Under the pieces are notes generated by a model. That model was given only the letters and a program-made list of their open reading frames with translations, was not told the DNA's origin and ran no database searches. From an uncultured Collinsella sp. (GTDB lineage: Bacteria > Actinomycetota > Coriobacteriia > Coriobacteriales > Coriobacteriaceae): 24,208 nucleotides of DNA. This document shows positions 1 through 10,102 of the stretch, in pieces (within the stretch, counting starts at the first letter, position 1; each line of letters starts with the position of its first letter). The stretch covers positions 1 to 24,208 of the forward strand of contig CAAECF010000066.1 in assembly GCA_900754275.1 (NCBI GenBank), given 5' to 3'. The position numbers and the translations under genes were made by a program.

Positions 1-763
1 CGGGCGTCGGTGACAGCGTCCCCGTCTCCCCCGCCGCAACTACACGCTGCGTCCAAGCCGGCATGGCGGCTTGTTCGGTCTGCGAGGCAGGCTCGTTCTG
101 CGCAATCTGCTCATGCTGCATCAGCGACAACTCGCCGCACCCGGCAAAGCCCTCAACTTCGTCGAGTTCATCCGCCAGATTCACGCCGCGCACGTATCCC
201 ATATCTACAGCCGGGGAGTCGCCAGCATGCTGCGCCGGTCCTCCAGCGTCATCGTATACAAGGGGGTTCCGGGGGCGCCGACCATGCTCGGCTTCCGCTT
301 TTCCATAATCATCAACACGCGGGCCTCTTGTAGCGCGAGGCGCCCCGGGTTCCCTATCAACAAAAGCATCGGGCTCAATCGTCATGCGCCGATCGGAATC
401 AACCGCTCCCTCGCCCGCTCGCCCGTTGCCGCATATACTGTGCGCAGCGATGACCTCGGTCGCCCCTGCGCGAAACAGCCCCTCGATATCCGACGGATCG
501 AGTGCTTCTATCAACACGACCACGCGACTCACGCGGCCTTCGGCCGTCAGGCGCGCAACAGTCTTGCGCACATCTTCGGTATCAAACAGAGACGCCGCGA
601 TGATGGCAGCTCCGCGGCGCGACGGAAACGCCCGCGCCATGGAAACCAGCCCGTCCAGGTCACCCACGCGAAGCACCTGTGCACCCGTATCACGGCCCTC
701 GACTTCCCGCTGCAACAGCCCGTAATCGCCGCACGCGCAGCACGCAAGCCAGATCGCCTTCAT
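1..763 (-). CDS. CpaE/TadZ-like pilus assembly protein, N-terminal part (runs off left edge)
   Basis: An open minus-strand frame runs without a stop from an ATG at 763 to the window edge, giving 254 visible residues. The ATG shares its first base with the TGA of the upstream SAF-domain gene (TGATG), so the two are probably translationally coupled; a GGAGG lies about 9 bases upstream inside that gene. The first ~115 residues alternate hydrophobic beta-like stretches (AIIAASLFDTEDV, VVVLIEALDPSDIEGLF, ATEVIAAH), as in the degenerate receiver domain at the front of CpaE/TadZ proteins. A long polar, low-complexity stretch rich in Asp, Glu, Gln and Pro follows. The N-terminus has a small Cys cluster (CCACG). 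The ATPase domain expected of CpaE/TadZ would lie beyond the window, so the assignment rests on fold impression and on the CpaB-like neighbour. Confidence 0.6.
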   Translation of the reverse strand, partial: MKAIWLACCACGDYGLLQREVEGRDTGAQVLRVGDLDGLVSMARAFPSRRGAAIIAASLFDTEDVRKTVARLTAEGRVSRVVVLIEALDPSDIEGLFRAGATEVIAAHSICGNGRAGEGAVDSDRRMTIEPDAFVDREPGAPRATRGPRVDDYGKAEAEHGRRPRNPLVYDDAGGPAQHAGDSPAVDMGYVRGVNLADELDEVEGFAGCGELSLMQHEQIAQNEPASQTEQAAMPAWTQRVVAAGETGTLSPTP

Positions 764-1422
764 CACTCGTCGCCTCCGCTCTTTTTGCCGCGCGCCGTGG
801 CGGGAATCGTCAAGCTGACCGTTCCCTTGCCCGAGGCTCCCAGCAGTTCCTTGACGTCTTCGGGGTCAGCCGCCAGCGTCACCCATTCGATCTTGCCCTC
901 GCGCGTGGCACCGGAATCCTCACTGGTATCGATCACGTACGCGCCGCACAGTCGATCGGTTACGCCGTCTTTTTGCACATACACATCCACGTAGCTGCCC
1001 ACGCCCGTAGCACCGCCGACCGAGTGCTCGGCATCGACCGCCACCGAAACGGCGACCTTGCCCTTAGGCACCTCGAGCTTGTGGCTCTCGGCCTTGGTGT
1101 AGACATTGCAGATCACGGCGTTTTTGGGAATACGCGAAGTCGTCACGTCGCCGCGCACCTGGCGCAGCTCGGTCGCCGCGTCACGCGGCAGCAGACTCGT
1201 CAGCCATTCCTGGGTTATGACATTGGTCTCATCGAGGGTCTCGCCCACATCGATATCGCGCGCCGCGACGCATACCTCGGCGCGATCGCCACCGTACTTG
1301 GCCAAGGTCTCAGCCTGGACCTGTTCGGCTTGCGAGCGAATCGACGAGCCGTAAACCATGCAGAGCAGCGCAGCGAGCACGCCCGCGACCAGACTGATGG
1401 CGATGCGCTTGCTCTTGTTCAC
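763..1422 (-). CDS. SAF-domain protein, CpaB/RcpC-like (Flp/Tad pilus assembly)
   Basis: A 219-residue protein starting at GTG 1422, chosen because AGAGGAG sits about 5 bases upstream; an in-frame ATG at 1437 lacks a good ribosome site. Residues ~5-27 form one N-terminal membrane segment. Residues ~45-105 look like a SAF domain (ARDIDVGETLDETNV, then the IPKNAVI strand), and the rest resembles the RcpC/CpaB C-terminal domain (VPKGKVAVSV, GSYVDVYV). In Tad/Flp systems CpaB/RcpC assists pilus assembly at the cell envelope. The coupled downstream gene is CpaE-like, which supports a Tad-type locus continuing to the left. SAF domains also occur in flagellar FlgA and in sialic acid synthases, but the N-terminal anchor and the neighbour favour CpaB. 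Confidence 0.75.
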   Translation of the reverse strand: MNKSKRIAISLVAGVLAALLCMVYGSSIRSQAEQVQAETLAKYGGDRAEVCVAARDIDVGETLDETNVITQEWLTSLLPRDAATELRQVRGDVTTSRIPKNAVICNVYTKAESHKLEVPKGKVAVSVAVDAEHSVGGATGVGSYVDVYVQKDGVTDRLCGAYVIDTSEDSGATREGKIEWVTLAADPEDVKELLGASGKGTVSLTIPATARGKKSGGDE

Positions 1423-1445
1423 GGCCGCTCCTCTCATGGCAGTGC

Positions 1446-1480
1446 CGGGCGAATGCCCGTACCACCATTGTCTGGGTGGT
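1446..1480 (-). other. Two adjacent hairpins in the leader of the CpaB-like gene
   Basis: Reading the minus strand toward the GTG at 1422, ACCACC-N8-GGTGGT (1480-1461) is followed at once by CGGGC-N4-GCCCG (1459-1446). Both stems are perfect. They are too GC-rich at the end, and lack a T-tract, to be terminators. They may structure the 5' untranslated leader; no known riboswitch consensus was recognised. Confidence 0.35.
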
Positions 1481-1532
1481 CAGAGTGCAAAGCGGCGCAA
1501 TCGCGATCTCGGTTTTCGATGTCAAACCAATC

Positions 1533-1584
1533 GCTGACCAAAAACTAACCAGCCCGTCAAGCTCGTGGCAAGGTTTTGGTCAGC
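1533..1584. repeat. 11-base perfect inverted repeat upstream of the pilus genes
   Basis: GCTGACCAAAA (1533-1543) and TTTTGGTCAGC (1574-1584) are perfect inverted copies 30 bases apart, between the rsgA terminator and the CpaB-like gene. A TTGACA lies just downstream on the minus strand (1525-1520), but there is no good -10 at standard spacing. The repeat could be a paired operator upstream of the pilus promoter; it has no T-tract of terminator type. Confidence 0.45.
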
Positions 1585-1622
1585 ACGTCAGCAAACTGCA
1601 TGTTTCGAGGCTTTTTCGCAGC

Positions 1623-1657
1623 AAAAAAGCCGTCTCCCGAACAGTTGGAAGACGGCT
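1623..1657 (-). terminator. Rho-independent terminator after rsgA
   Basis: The minus strand carries an 8-base stem, AGCCGTCT (1657-1650) and AGACGGCT (1635-1628), a 14-base loop, and then a run of T (complement of A at 1623-1628). It lies 18 bases past the rsgA stop. Confidence 0.8.
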
Positions 1658-1674
1658 GTCATAGGAAAAATCAA

Positions 1675-2859
1675 TTACAGGTGGACATCGGGATCGAGCA
1701 TTTGAGCACTCACGCGCATGGATGACGCCAGGTTTTGGAACGTTTCCAAACGCAGGCTGTCGATCTGCCCGGCGTCCTCGGCCTCGCGAACGGCACAACC
1801 CGGCTCATGGGTATGCGTGCAATCGCCAAACCGGCACGCGCGCGATGCCTCGACAATCTCGGGGAAGGCGCGCGCCAGACCCCGCTCGTGACCCACGAGC
1901 GGTAAGCTGCGCAGGCCCGGGGCATCGGCGATCACGCCGGCGTCGCCCGGCAGTGCCACCATCACGCGCGCGACGGTAGTGTGACGGCCCTGGTCGTCGC
2001 GTTCGCGCACACCGCCAGTCGCCAACGTATCGTGGCCCAGCAGCGCATTGAGCAGCGTCGACTTGCCGGCACCCGACTCGCCCAGAATCATGGCGCAGCT
2101 CCCGGCAGGCACGCAGGAACGAACCTCGTCCAGGCCGCGCCCCTCGGCAGAGGACGTCACGATCACGCGCACGTCCGGACCCACCAGGCGGCGCACGCGG
2201 TCCAGATCGCGCTCGAGCTCCTCGGCATCGCAGCGATCAGCTTTGGTGAGCACCACCACCGGTTCGGCATCGCAGTCGAGCGCCAACACCAGCGAGCGCG
2301 CCACGCGGTCGAGCAGCACCTCACCGGCACCGAGCGCCTGCACGATTAGCACGCAATCCACGTTGGAGCAGAGCACCTGACGCTCTCCGCGGGCACGGCC
2401 GCGCCAACGCTCAAAGCTCGTACGGCGCGGCAGCACGCACTCAATCACGCGCATATCGTGCCCGGGAGCGCGGCGCACCGCCACACGGTCGCCCACGGCA
2501 GGCAGCAGGACCTCGTCCTCGCCGTGCGACTTGGCAAACCCCACGGCATGCTCGGCGCGGAAGGTGTCGTCGGCAGTCGCCACCAGCGGAAACCCGCGAT
2601 CCAAGCGCACCACGGCGCCAAGCTGCATCTGCTCGGGCTCCTCGGTATGTGCGCAAAAGTCGTCAAATGCCGCCTGCTGAGCTTCATCGACCGGCAGGTC
2701 ATCGAACGCCGGAACATCCTGCAGCGCGTCAAGTCCCGGCACGTTTGCCAGCAGCTCCTCGGCAGACGCGGGGGCTTCGGTCGCGAGCTTCCGACGACGA
2801 TCGCGCTTAGCCCGCGCCCCCGTCGTCTTTTTCTTCGCCTTAGCCTTCGCCTTGCCCAC
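1675..2859 (-). CDS. rsgA: Ribosome small subunit-dependent GTPase RsgA
   Basis: Circularly permuted GTPase that acts late in 30S subunit assembly. The GTG at 2859 is chosen because GGGAGGCG precedes it closely; this gives 394 residues and removes a 28-residue upstream extension with no ribosome site. The first ~30 residues are strongly basic (Lys/Arg-rich), followed by an OB-fold (~75-145). The G motifs appear in permuted order: G4 TKAD at ~205-208, then G1 GESGAGKST at ~260-268, G2 in GRHTT (~291) and G3 DAPG (~312-315). The C-terminal zinc motif C-x4-C-x-H-x5-C (~342-355) is intact. The protein is somewhat longer than typical RsgA (about 300-350 residues) because of the basic and acidic N-terminal extension. 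It is a single-gene unit with its own promoter and terminator. Confidence 0.95.
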   Translation of the reverse strand: MGKAKAKAKKKTTGARAKRDRRRKLATEAPASAEELLANVPGLDALQDVPAFDDLPVDEAQQAAFDDFCAHTEEPEQMQLGAVVRLDRGFPLVATADDTFRAEHAVGFAKSHGEDEVLLPAVGDRVAVRRAPGHDMRVIECVLPRRTSFERWRGRARGERQVLCSNVDCVLIVQALGAGEVLLDRVARSLVLALDCDAEPVVVLTKADRCDAEELERDLDRVRRLVGPDVRVIVTSSAEGRGLDEVRSCVPAGSCAMILGESGAGKSTLLNALLGHDTLATGGVRERDDQGRHTTVARVMVALPGDAGVIADAPGLRSLPLVGHERGLARAFPEIVEASRACRFGDCTHTHEPGCAVREAEDAGQIDSLRLETFQNLASSMRVSAQMLDPDVHL

Positions 2860-2880
2860 AAGCGCCTCCCAGCACCATAA

Positions 2881-2909
2881 ATCACAACTGAGCAGGTATT
2901 TTAAATCAA
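2881..2909 (-). promoter_or_regulatory. Candidate rsgA promoter
   Basis: On the minus strand, TTGATT (2909-2904) and TGTGAT (2886-2881) are separated by 17 bases and lie just upstream of the rsgA GTG. The -35 overlaps the T-tract of the preceding terminator. TAAAAT at 2905-2900 is an alternative -10. Confidence 0.4.
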
Positions 2910-2941
2910 AAAGAGCTGGCCGGGCAAAGCCCGACCAGCTC
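2908..2941 (-). terminator. Rho-independent terminator between the calcium ATPase and rsgA
   Basis: A 13-base arm pair, GAGCTGG.CGGGC and GCCCG.CCAGCTC with one mismatch and a three-base loop (2913-2941), is followed on the minus strand by five T residues (2912-2908). Confidence 0.85.
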
Positions 2942-2983
2942 ACAAACTTTTCCTCAGCTTACGGTCCCGAGAGGTCATCCGAA

Positions 2984-3074
2984 GGCCCGCCCGCCGGGAG
3001 GGGTTTCTTCTGAGCGATCCCGCAGCGCGAAGCGCGAGGACCAGCGAAGAAGAAACCCCGCAGGCGGTCGGGCC
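2984..3074. repeat. Large imperfect palindrome downstream of the calcium ATPase
   Basis: The left arm from 2984 to 3010 (GGCCCGCCCGCC... to ...GGTTTCTTC) pairs with the right arm from 3049 to 3074 (GAAGAAACCCC... to ...GGTCGGGCC), with one gap and few mismatches. The 38-base interior itself contains a smaller inverted repeat (GCGCGAAGCGCG). Weaker pairing extends outward (GGTCATCC at 2973 against GGATGGCC near 3082). It lies between the ATPase stop and the actual terminator. The size and nested form resemble a REP/MITE-like intergenic repeat, but copy number elsewhere cannot be seen here. Confidence 0.65.
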
Positions 3075-3097
3075 GGTGGGAAGGATGGCCTTTCGAC

Positions 3098-5779
<2,682 letters not shown>

Positions 5780-6220
5780 ATAGAGTCCCCTCCTGGGATT
5801 CGGGCCACTCAGCAGATTGATGCCCGATCATAATTCCCAGGAGAAGGGCAAGGGCTCATCAAGGCTGCCGTGCTGAGCGGCAGTTGATAGTGGAGCTATG
5901 GTACCCCAAAGCAACGCGTCTAGCCAAAACAATCCATTTGGAAATATGGTCCATAAGCAACGGTGCAGACCGTGTGATGCTCAATACTGATAAAACGTTT
6001 TTTCTTCGGCGCATCATCAAATTGAAATATCGCCCAGATAGCAGCGGTTAGAACGGTTGGTAAAGTTTTTGCATATACCGTTTTTCCGCAAAAAATGAAC
6101 TTCTAATTCGGCATACGGTCGATTTTTTGGGGTATTCGGACGCCATTTCGTTATAATCAACTCGGTTTTATTTCTTATGGTTTATCTATCAGCGCAAGAC
6201 GATGTCAGATGGAGGTCTGA
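5780..6220. other. Divergent intergenic region between the calcium ATPase and pyk
   Basis: No gene is evident in these 441 bases. The stretch from about 5930 to 6180 is clearly more AT-rich than its surroundings. It includes TTTTTGC (6066-6072) inverted against GCAAAAA (6088-6094), a small hairpin CTGCCG-N7-CGGCAG near 5868-5886 on the ATPase side, the pyk -10 element and the pyk ribosome site (GGAGG at 6211). It must hold the promoters for both divergent genes; I could not place the ATPase promoter with confidence. Confidence 0.6.
6127..6157 (+). promoter_or_regulatory. pyk: Candidate pyk promoter
   Basis: A perfect TATAAT at 6152-6157 lies 63 bases upstream of the pyk ATG. The best -35 is weak (TTGGGG at 6127-6132, 19-base spacing), so the -10 carries most of the evidence. 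Confidence 0.5.
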
Positions 6221-7681
6221 ATGTACAAGCGCACCAAGATTGTATGCACCATGGGTCCCGCCTGCGATAGCGACGAGACCATCCGCGAGATGATCAAGGC
6301 GGGCATGAACGTCGCCCGTTTTAACTTCTCGCACGGCTCCTACGACGAGCACCACGGTCGCATCGAGCGCGTCCGTCGTATTTCCAAGGAGCTCGGTATG
6401 CCCGTCGGCATCCTGCTCGACACCAAGGGCCCCGAGGTCCGCACCGGCCTTCTGGTCGACGGCAAGAAGGTTGCCGTCAAGACCGGCGACAAGATCGTCG
6501 TCACCGCTCAGCCCACGACCGAGGATTTCCACGGCACCTCTGAGCACATCTCCCTCGACTACCTGGCTCTGCCCTCCGAGGTCGAGAAGGGCTCCCTCAT
6601 CCTGATCGATGACGGCCTGGTTGCCCTCGAGGTCGAGTCCGTCGACGGCCAGGACATGACCTGCGTCGTTAAGAACGACGGCCTGATCGGCGAGCGCAAG
6701 GGCGTCAACATGCCCAACGTCAACATCTCGCTGCCCGCCATCACCGAGCGCGATCGTCAGGACATCCTCTTTGGCCTGACCGAGAACATCGACTACATCG
6801 CCGCTTCCTTCATCCGCGACGGCGAGTCCGTCCGCGGCATCCGCGAGCTTTGCCGCGAGAACGGCGGCGAGCACGTGACGATCTTCCCGAAGATCGAGTG
6901 CGCCCTGGGCGTCGAGAACTTCGACGAGATCCTCGAGGCTTCCGACGGCATCATGGTCGCCCGTGGCGACCTGGGCATCGAGATCAAGCCCGAGCTCGTT
7001 CCGCACATCCAGAAGGAGATCATCGCCAAGTGCAACGCGGCCTACAAGCCCGTTATCACCGCTACGCAGATGCTCGACTCCATGCAGCAGAACCCGCGCC
7101 CGACGCGCGCCGAGGTTGCCGACGTTGCTAACGCCATTTACGACGGCACCGACGCCGTTATGCTGTCCGGCGAGTCCGCTGCCGGTAAGTACCCGGTCGA
7201 GGCCGTCAAGATGCAGGCCAGCATTGCTCTCGAGACCGAGAAGTACCTCCCGGCTCACGCTCCGCTCGAGGTTCCGGCTGACGCTCACGGCACCCGCGTT
7301 GTCAACAACGTTGTGGGTATGTCCGCTGTGAACATGGCCACCACCGTTGGCGCCAAGTGCATCACCGTGCCGACGACCACCGGCCGTACTGCTCGCCTGA
7401 TCTCGCACTTCCGTCCCAACATGCCGATCTGCGCGTTCTCCCGCCACGAGTGGGCCGTCCAGCAGATGATCATGTACTGGGGCGTTATCCCGCACCAGGC
7501 CGAGATTACCCAGGGCACCGTCAACGGCACGATCGTCAAGGCGATCGAGACCGCTAAGGAGCTCGGCTACGTCGAGGCCGGCGACCTGACCGTCGCCACC
7601 GCTGGCGATCCCCGCATGAGCGTCCAGCTCGAGGACAAGGTCTCCTCGACCAACGTCGCTTACGTCGCTCAGGTGCGCTAA
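6221..7681 (+). CDS. pyk: Pyruvate kinase
   Basis: Catalyses phosphoenolpyruvate + ADP to pyruvate + ATP, the last step of glycolysis, in the cytoplasm. The 486-residue protein has the usual order: TIM-barrel A domain start (KIVCTMGP), substrate residues Arg33 and Asn35 (ARFNFSHG), B domain (~70-165), catalytic Lys224 in FPKIE with metal ligands Glu226 and Asp250 (MVARGDLGIE), the signature ITATQMLDSM (~279-288), and a regulatory C domain (~345-486). LDTKGPEVR has Glu at the position that marks K+-dependent enzymes (Lys in K+-independent ones). No extra C-terminal PEP-utiliser domain is present. The ATG is preceded by GGAGG at normal spacing. Its codons are strongly biased to C-ending forms, as expected for a highly expressed gene. 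It is monocistronic, with a strong terminator. Confidence 0.98.
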   Translation: MYKRTKIVCTMGPACDSDETIREMIKAGMNVARFNFSHGSYDEHHGRIERVRRISKELGMPVGILLDTKGPEVRTGLLVDGKKVAVKTGDKIVVTAQPTTEDFHGTSEHISLDYLALPSEVEKGSLILIDDGLVALEVESVDGQDMTCVVKNDGLIGERKGVNMPNVNISLPAITERDRQDILFGLTENIDYIAASFIRDGESVRGIRELCRENGGEHVTIFPKIECALGVENFDEILEASDGIMVARGDLGIEIKPELVPHIQKEIIAKCNAAYKPVITATQMLDSMQQNPRPTRAEVADVANAIYDGTDAVMLSGESAAGKYPVEAVKMQASIALETEKYLPAHAPLEVPADAHGTRVVNNVVGMSAVNMATTVGAKCITVPTTTGRTARLISHFRPNMPICAFSRHEWAVQQMIMYWGVIPHQAEITQGTVNGTIVKAIETAKELGYVEAGDLTVATAGDPRMSVQLEDKVSSTNVAYVAQVR

Positions 7682-7709
7682 GTCGTACTTGCAAGCACAC
7701 TTGCATCGC

Positions 7710-7746
7710 AAAGGGCCCGGAAGGCGAAGCCTTCCGGGCCCTTTTT
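7710..7746 (+). terminator. Strong rho-independent terminator of pyk
   Basis: AAAGGGCCCGGAAGGC and GCCTTCCGGGCCCTTT form a perfect stem of about 16 bases around a three-base loop, followed by a T run, 29 bases after the pyk stop. Confidence 0.95.
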
Positions 7747-8103
7747 CTGTGCCAATGCCGGCGCACGGCAAAACACACACTCATTTCTTTACCAAAAGCG
7801 CGAAATCCACCCTTCGAGACCCAATGAATAAAGTCCCAAGCGCTAAAAGTGTTCGCCCGGTGGCAAACCCACACCTTAACCGACGCTGCTAAATCGTTTT
7901 AGCAAGAGCCGGATTGACCTGCTTTTCGGAAGTATGCGGCAAATTCTGATACCTCCGAGCACACCCCGTTTTTTCGCAACAAAATGCCTGATAAACTAGC
8001 CTCAAAAGCCAGGTCTGCTCACAAGGTTTAGATTTTGCCGCATACTTCCGAATTGACACTGGCATCGCACGGTCCAAAAGCATATTTCGACCAGGAGGAC
8101 GTC
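7747..8103. other. Intergenic region between pyk and the frameshifted nuclease-like gene
   Basis: No credible gene was seen in 357 bases. The region contains a small hairpin (GCTAAA-N4-TTTAGC, about 7887-7903), the paired 19-base inverted motif listed separately, and the ribosome site AGGAGGA (about 8093-8099) of the next gene. The one frame across it (minus strand 8083-7889) runs through both copies of the repeat and has no ribosome site. Confidence 0.6.
7925..8052. repeat. Two divergent copies of a 19-base motif
   Basis: TTCGGAAGTATGCGGCAAA at 7925-7943 is repeated exactly, inverted, at 8034-8052 (TTTGCCGCATACTTCCGAA), separated by 90 bases. Matching is looser just outside (GAATTT against GATTTT). 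The distance is long for a hairpin but suits a paired protein-binding site or the ends of a small repeat. The right copy ends 51 bases before the start of the nuclease-like gene. Confidence 0.75.
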
Positions 8104-9178
8104 ATGGACCTGACGCTATGCGGTCAATCCGCTTTTTACTATCACCGTATCCCGCCACAGATATTAGGCCTTTACCCTGCCATTAGCCTTGGCAATATGG
8201 ATCGCAGATGTTGCGGCCTCGGAAGTCATGCAGTTGTAAAAGACCTGCTTCACGCACCGCTTCACAGGATTGTATTCACTCGGGCACAATCCGGGTCGCG
8301 AAGCCTGTTTAAATCGCACCTCCTGACCCAAGAGCCGCCCTCCCGGGTCGTTTAGGCAAACCGAGCATGGGTTTGATGTCACATCGCCCGAGTTCACACT
8401 GCTCAACCTTGCTACGCAGGTCTCACGCAACCAGCTGCTTATGGCGTGTTATGAGATGTGCAGCTCGTTTGCTGTGTATACACCCTGCAAACGAGCGCAA
8501 CGGCAACTTGATGAAGCTATTTCGCTTAAGTTCATTCCACCCAACTGCGGCTGGGAGCGAGTTAACGACACCAAGGGCAATGACACCAACTTGTGGAAGC
8601 GCACGCCGCTTCTTACCGCAACGGATATCGCCGCGTTCGCCAAGCAAGCCGCAGGCCTGCACGGCGTCAAACAACTGCGCTGGGCGGCCGAGCACATGAC
8701 GGGGCAGGCCGCCTCGCCCTTCGAAGTACAGACCTCCTTGCTTATCTCGCTCCCCCGCGACGAGGGCGGCCAGGGCATCGAGATCGCCAACAACGCGCGC
8801 ATCCCGCTCAGTGAAGCCGCACGTTCGCTGTATGACAAAACCTGCTGCTACGCCGATATCCTCATCGAAAGCGCCACCGACAGCATGGGCGTCATTCTGG
8901 AATGCCAAGGCCGCTCTGCCCACGACAGCGAAGCCGCGAGCCTCTCCGATGCCGAGCGCGCCACCGCGCTCACAAGCATGGGCTACGACGTCATCCAAAT
9001 TACCTATGACCAGATCAAGGAGAAGAAGAGCTTCGACCACATAGCCGAGCTCATCCATAAAAAGGCCGGGCTTCCCCACATCCCAAAGACCAAACAGGAG
9101 CGCATTGCCGAAGATACCTTACGGCAAGAGCTGCTTGTCGATTGGGTTGAGCTATTCACTGCCGGGCCGGCCGGCTAG
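8104..9178 (+). pseudogene. Frameshifted PD-(D/E)XK-like (DUF559/AbiEi-neighbour type) protein gene
   Basis: A gene starting at ATG 8104, with AGGAGGA about 5 bases upstream, runs about 79 codons and then passes into the +1 frame near 8335-8342. That second frame continues to the stop at 9178. Removing one C from the run at 8338-8340 joins the two into about 357 residues (…EPP|PGSFRQTEHGF…). The C-terminal part has an Asp-containing strand (YADILIE), a Glu-x-Gln strand (VILECQG), a helix with Asp-Ala-x-Arg and a final strand (GYDVIQITYDQI), the layout of DUF559/Vsr-like PD-(D/E)XK nucleases. From memory this resembles a lineage-specific Coriobacteriia family of hypothetical proteins. The break could be real decay, phase variation or a sequencing error. 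The downstream start at 8441 seen in frame 2 is not the native start. The gene overlaps the next one tail to tail by 3 bases. Confidence 0.75.
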
Positions 9179-10023
9179 CAGCTAGCAATCAGGGGGACTG
9201 CGGGAACGCCAGAAGCGGCAACGCGAGCCGCAAAGCCCGCCTCGGTCAGCTCGATGACCTCGGTAAACGTTGCGTCGAAGAATTTCTCGGTCAGCAGGCG
9301 GTACGGCGGATGATCGGGCTCGCCGGGGTTTTCGCGTACAATCTCGTGCATGACGCCGATGGTCTTGAGCACATACTCCTTATGGATGGGATACTGCCCA
9401 AAACGCGTCGCAGCGGTATACAGGCGATCGGTCGCACGCGGGATGGAAACAATGCCCAGCGTCTTGCCAAACCAGTCAAAGTCGCCTTGCTTTTTAATGC
9501 GGAACTCCTCACACGGCTTGCCGCCATGCGCCTCCAGGTACTGATTCACACGCGTATTCCAAACCGTGTCGGCCACCAGATGCGACCAGACGCCCAGTGT
9601 TAAATCGAGCAGCGACTGCGCCACATCTTCGGACGCAAGCGAGAACTCACAGGCGCCGGGACCGGCAACCGGCTCGGCATCCTTGTAACGCTGGGGATAG
9701 TGCACGCGGTTCAGCCGCTCGCGTTCCTCGATAATCGAGGTCGCCGCGGCCGGCGCACCGGTGGGCGAACTTTTAAGCAACGGTGCCACATAGGTATCCC
9801 AGAACTCATGCTCACGAGGCTTAGGGATGGGCTCAGGCTTGGCAAAGTGCGTAATGCGGTACGGGATGGGATCGGCGATGCCAGGGACCATATAGCCCAC
9901 GAAGATATCCGGAACCACGCAGCCAAACAAAAAGGCATTGCGGTCGCGCACGCTCTTGGCAAGCGCACCGGTGCGCTCCAGCAAACGCTCCGTCTGAGCG
10001 ATATGAATGTTCCAGCTTGGCAT
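9175..10023 (-). CDS. Zinc-dependent phospholipase C family protein
   Basis: A 282-residue protein beginning MPSWNIHIAQ. ATG 10023 is chosen because GGGGGTGG lies just upstream and because the family begins with this Trp-x-x-His stretch; an ATG four codons earlier has no ribosome site. Candidate metal ligands of the Zn_dep_PLPC fold are His7, Asp39 (VVPDI), His59, His148 and Asp152 (WSHLVADTVWN). No signal peptide is visible, unlike secreted clostridial phospholipases, so it is more likely an intracellular hydrolase of unknown substrate. It lies 79 bases downstream of cbiO on the same strand, with only a weak hairpin between, so read-through from the nickel importer operon is possible. Its stop overlaps the stop of the convergent frameshifted gene. 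Confidence 0.8.
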   Translation of the reverse strand: MPSWNIHIAQTERLLERTGALAKSVRDRNAFLFGCVVPDIFVGYMVPGIADPIPYRITHFAKPEPIPKPREHEFWDTYVAPLLKSSPTGAPAAATSIIEERERLNRVHYPQRYKDAEPVAGPGACEFSLASEDVAQSLLDLTLGVWSHLVADTVWNTRVNQYLEAHGGKPCEEFRIKKQGDFDWFGKTLGIVSIPRATDRLYTAATRFGQYPIHKEYVLKTIGVMHEIVRENPGEPDHPPYRLLTEKFFDATFTEVIELTEAGFAARVAASGVPAVPLIASC

Positions 10024-10102
10024 AGCCACCCCCATAAAAACCTGGATAACTATACCATCACGGCAAAGCCGCGCGGGCGGCTACGCACGCTCTACGCAGC
10101 AA

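Noticed and set aside
6182..7780. 532-codon open frame on the minus strand opposite pyk
   Set aside because: Shadow of the strongly codon-biased pyk gene, with no ribosome site and no recognisable domain; it also runs through the pyk terminator.
7889..8083. 64-codon minus-strand frame between pyk and the nuclease-like gene
   Set aside because: It reads through both copies of the inverted 19-base motif and lacks a ribosome site, so the repeat explains it better than coding does.
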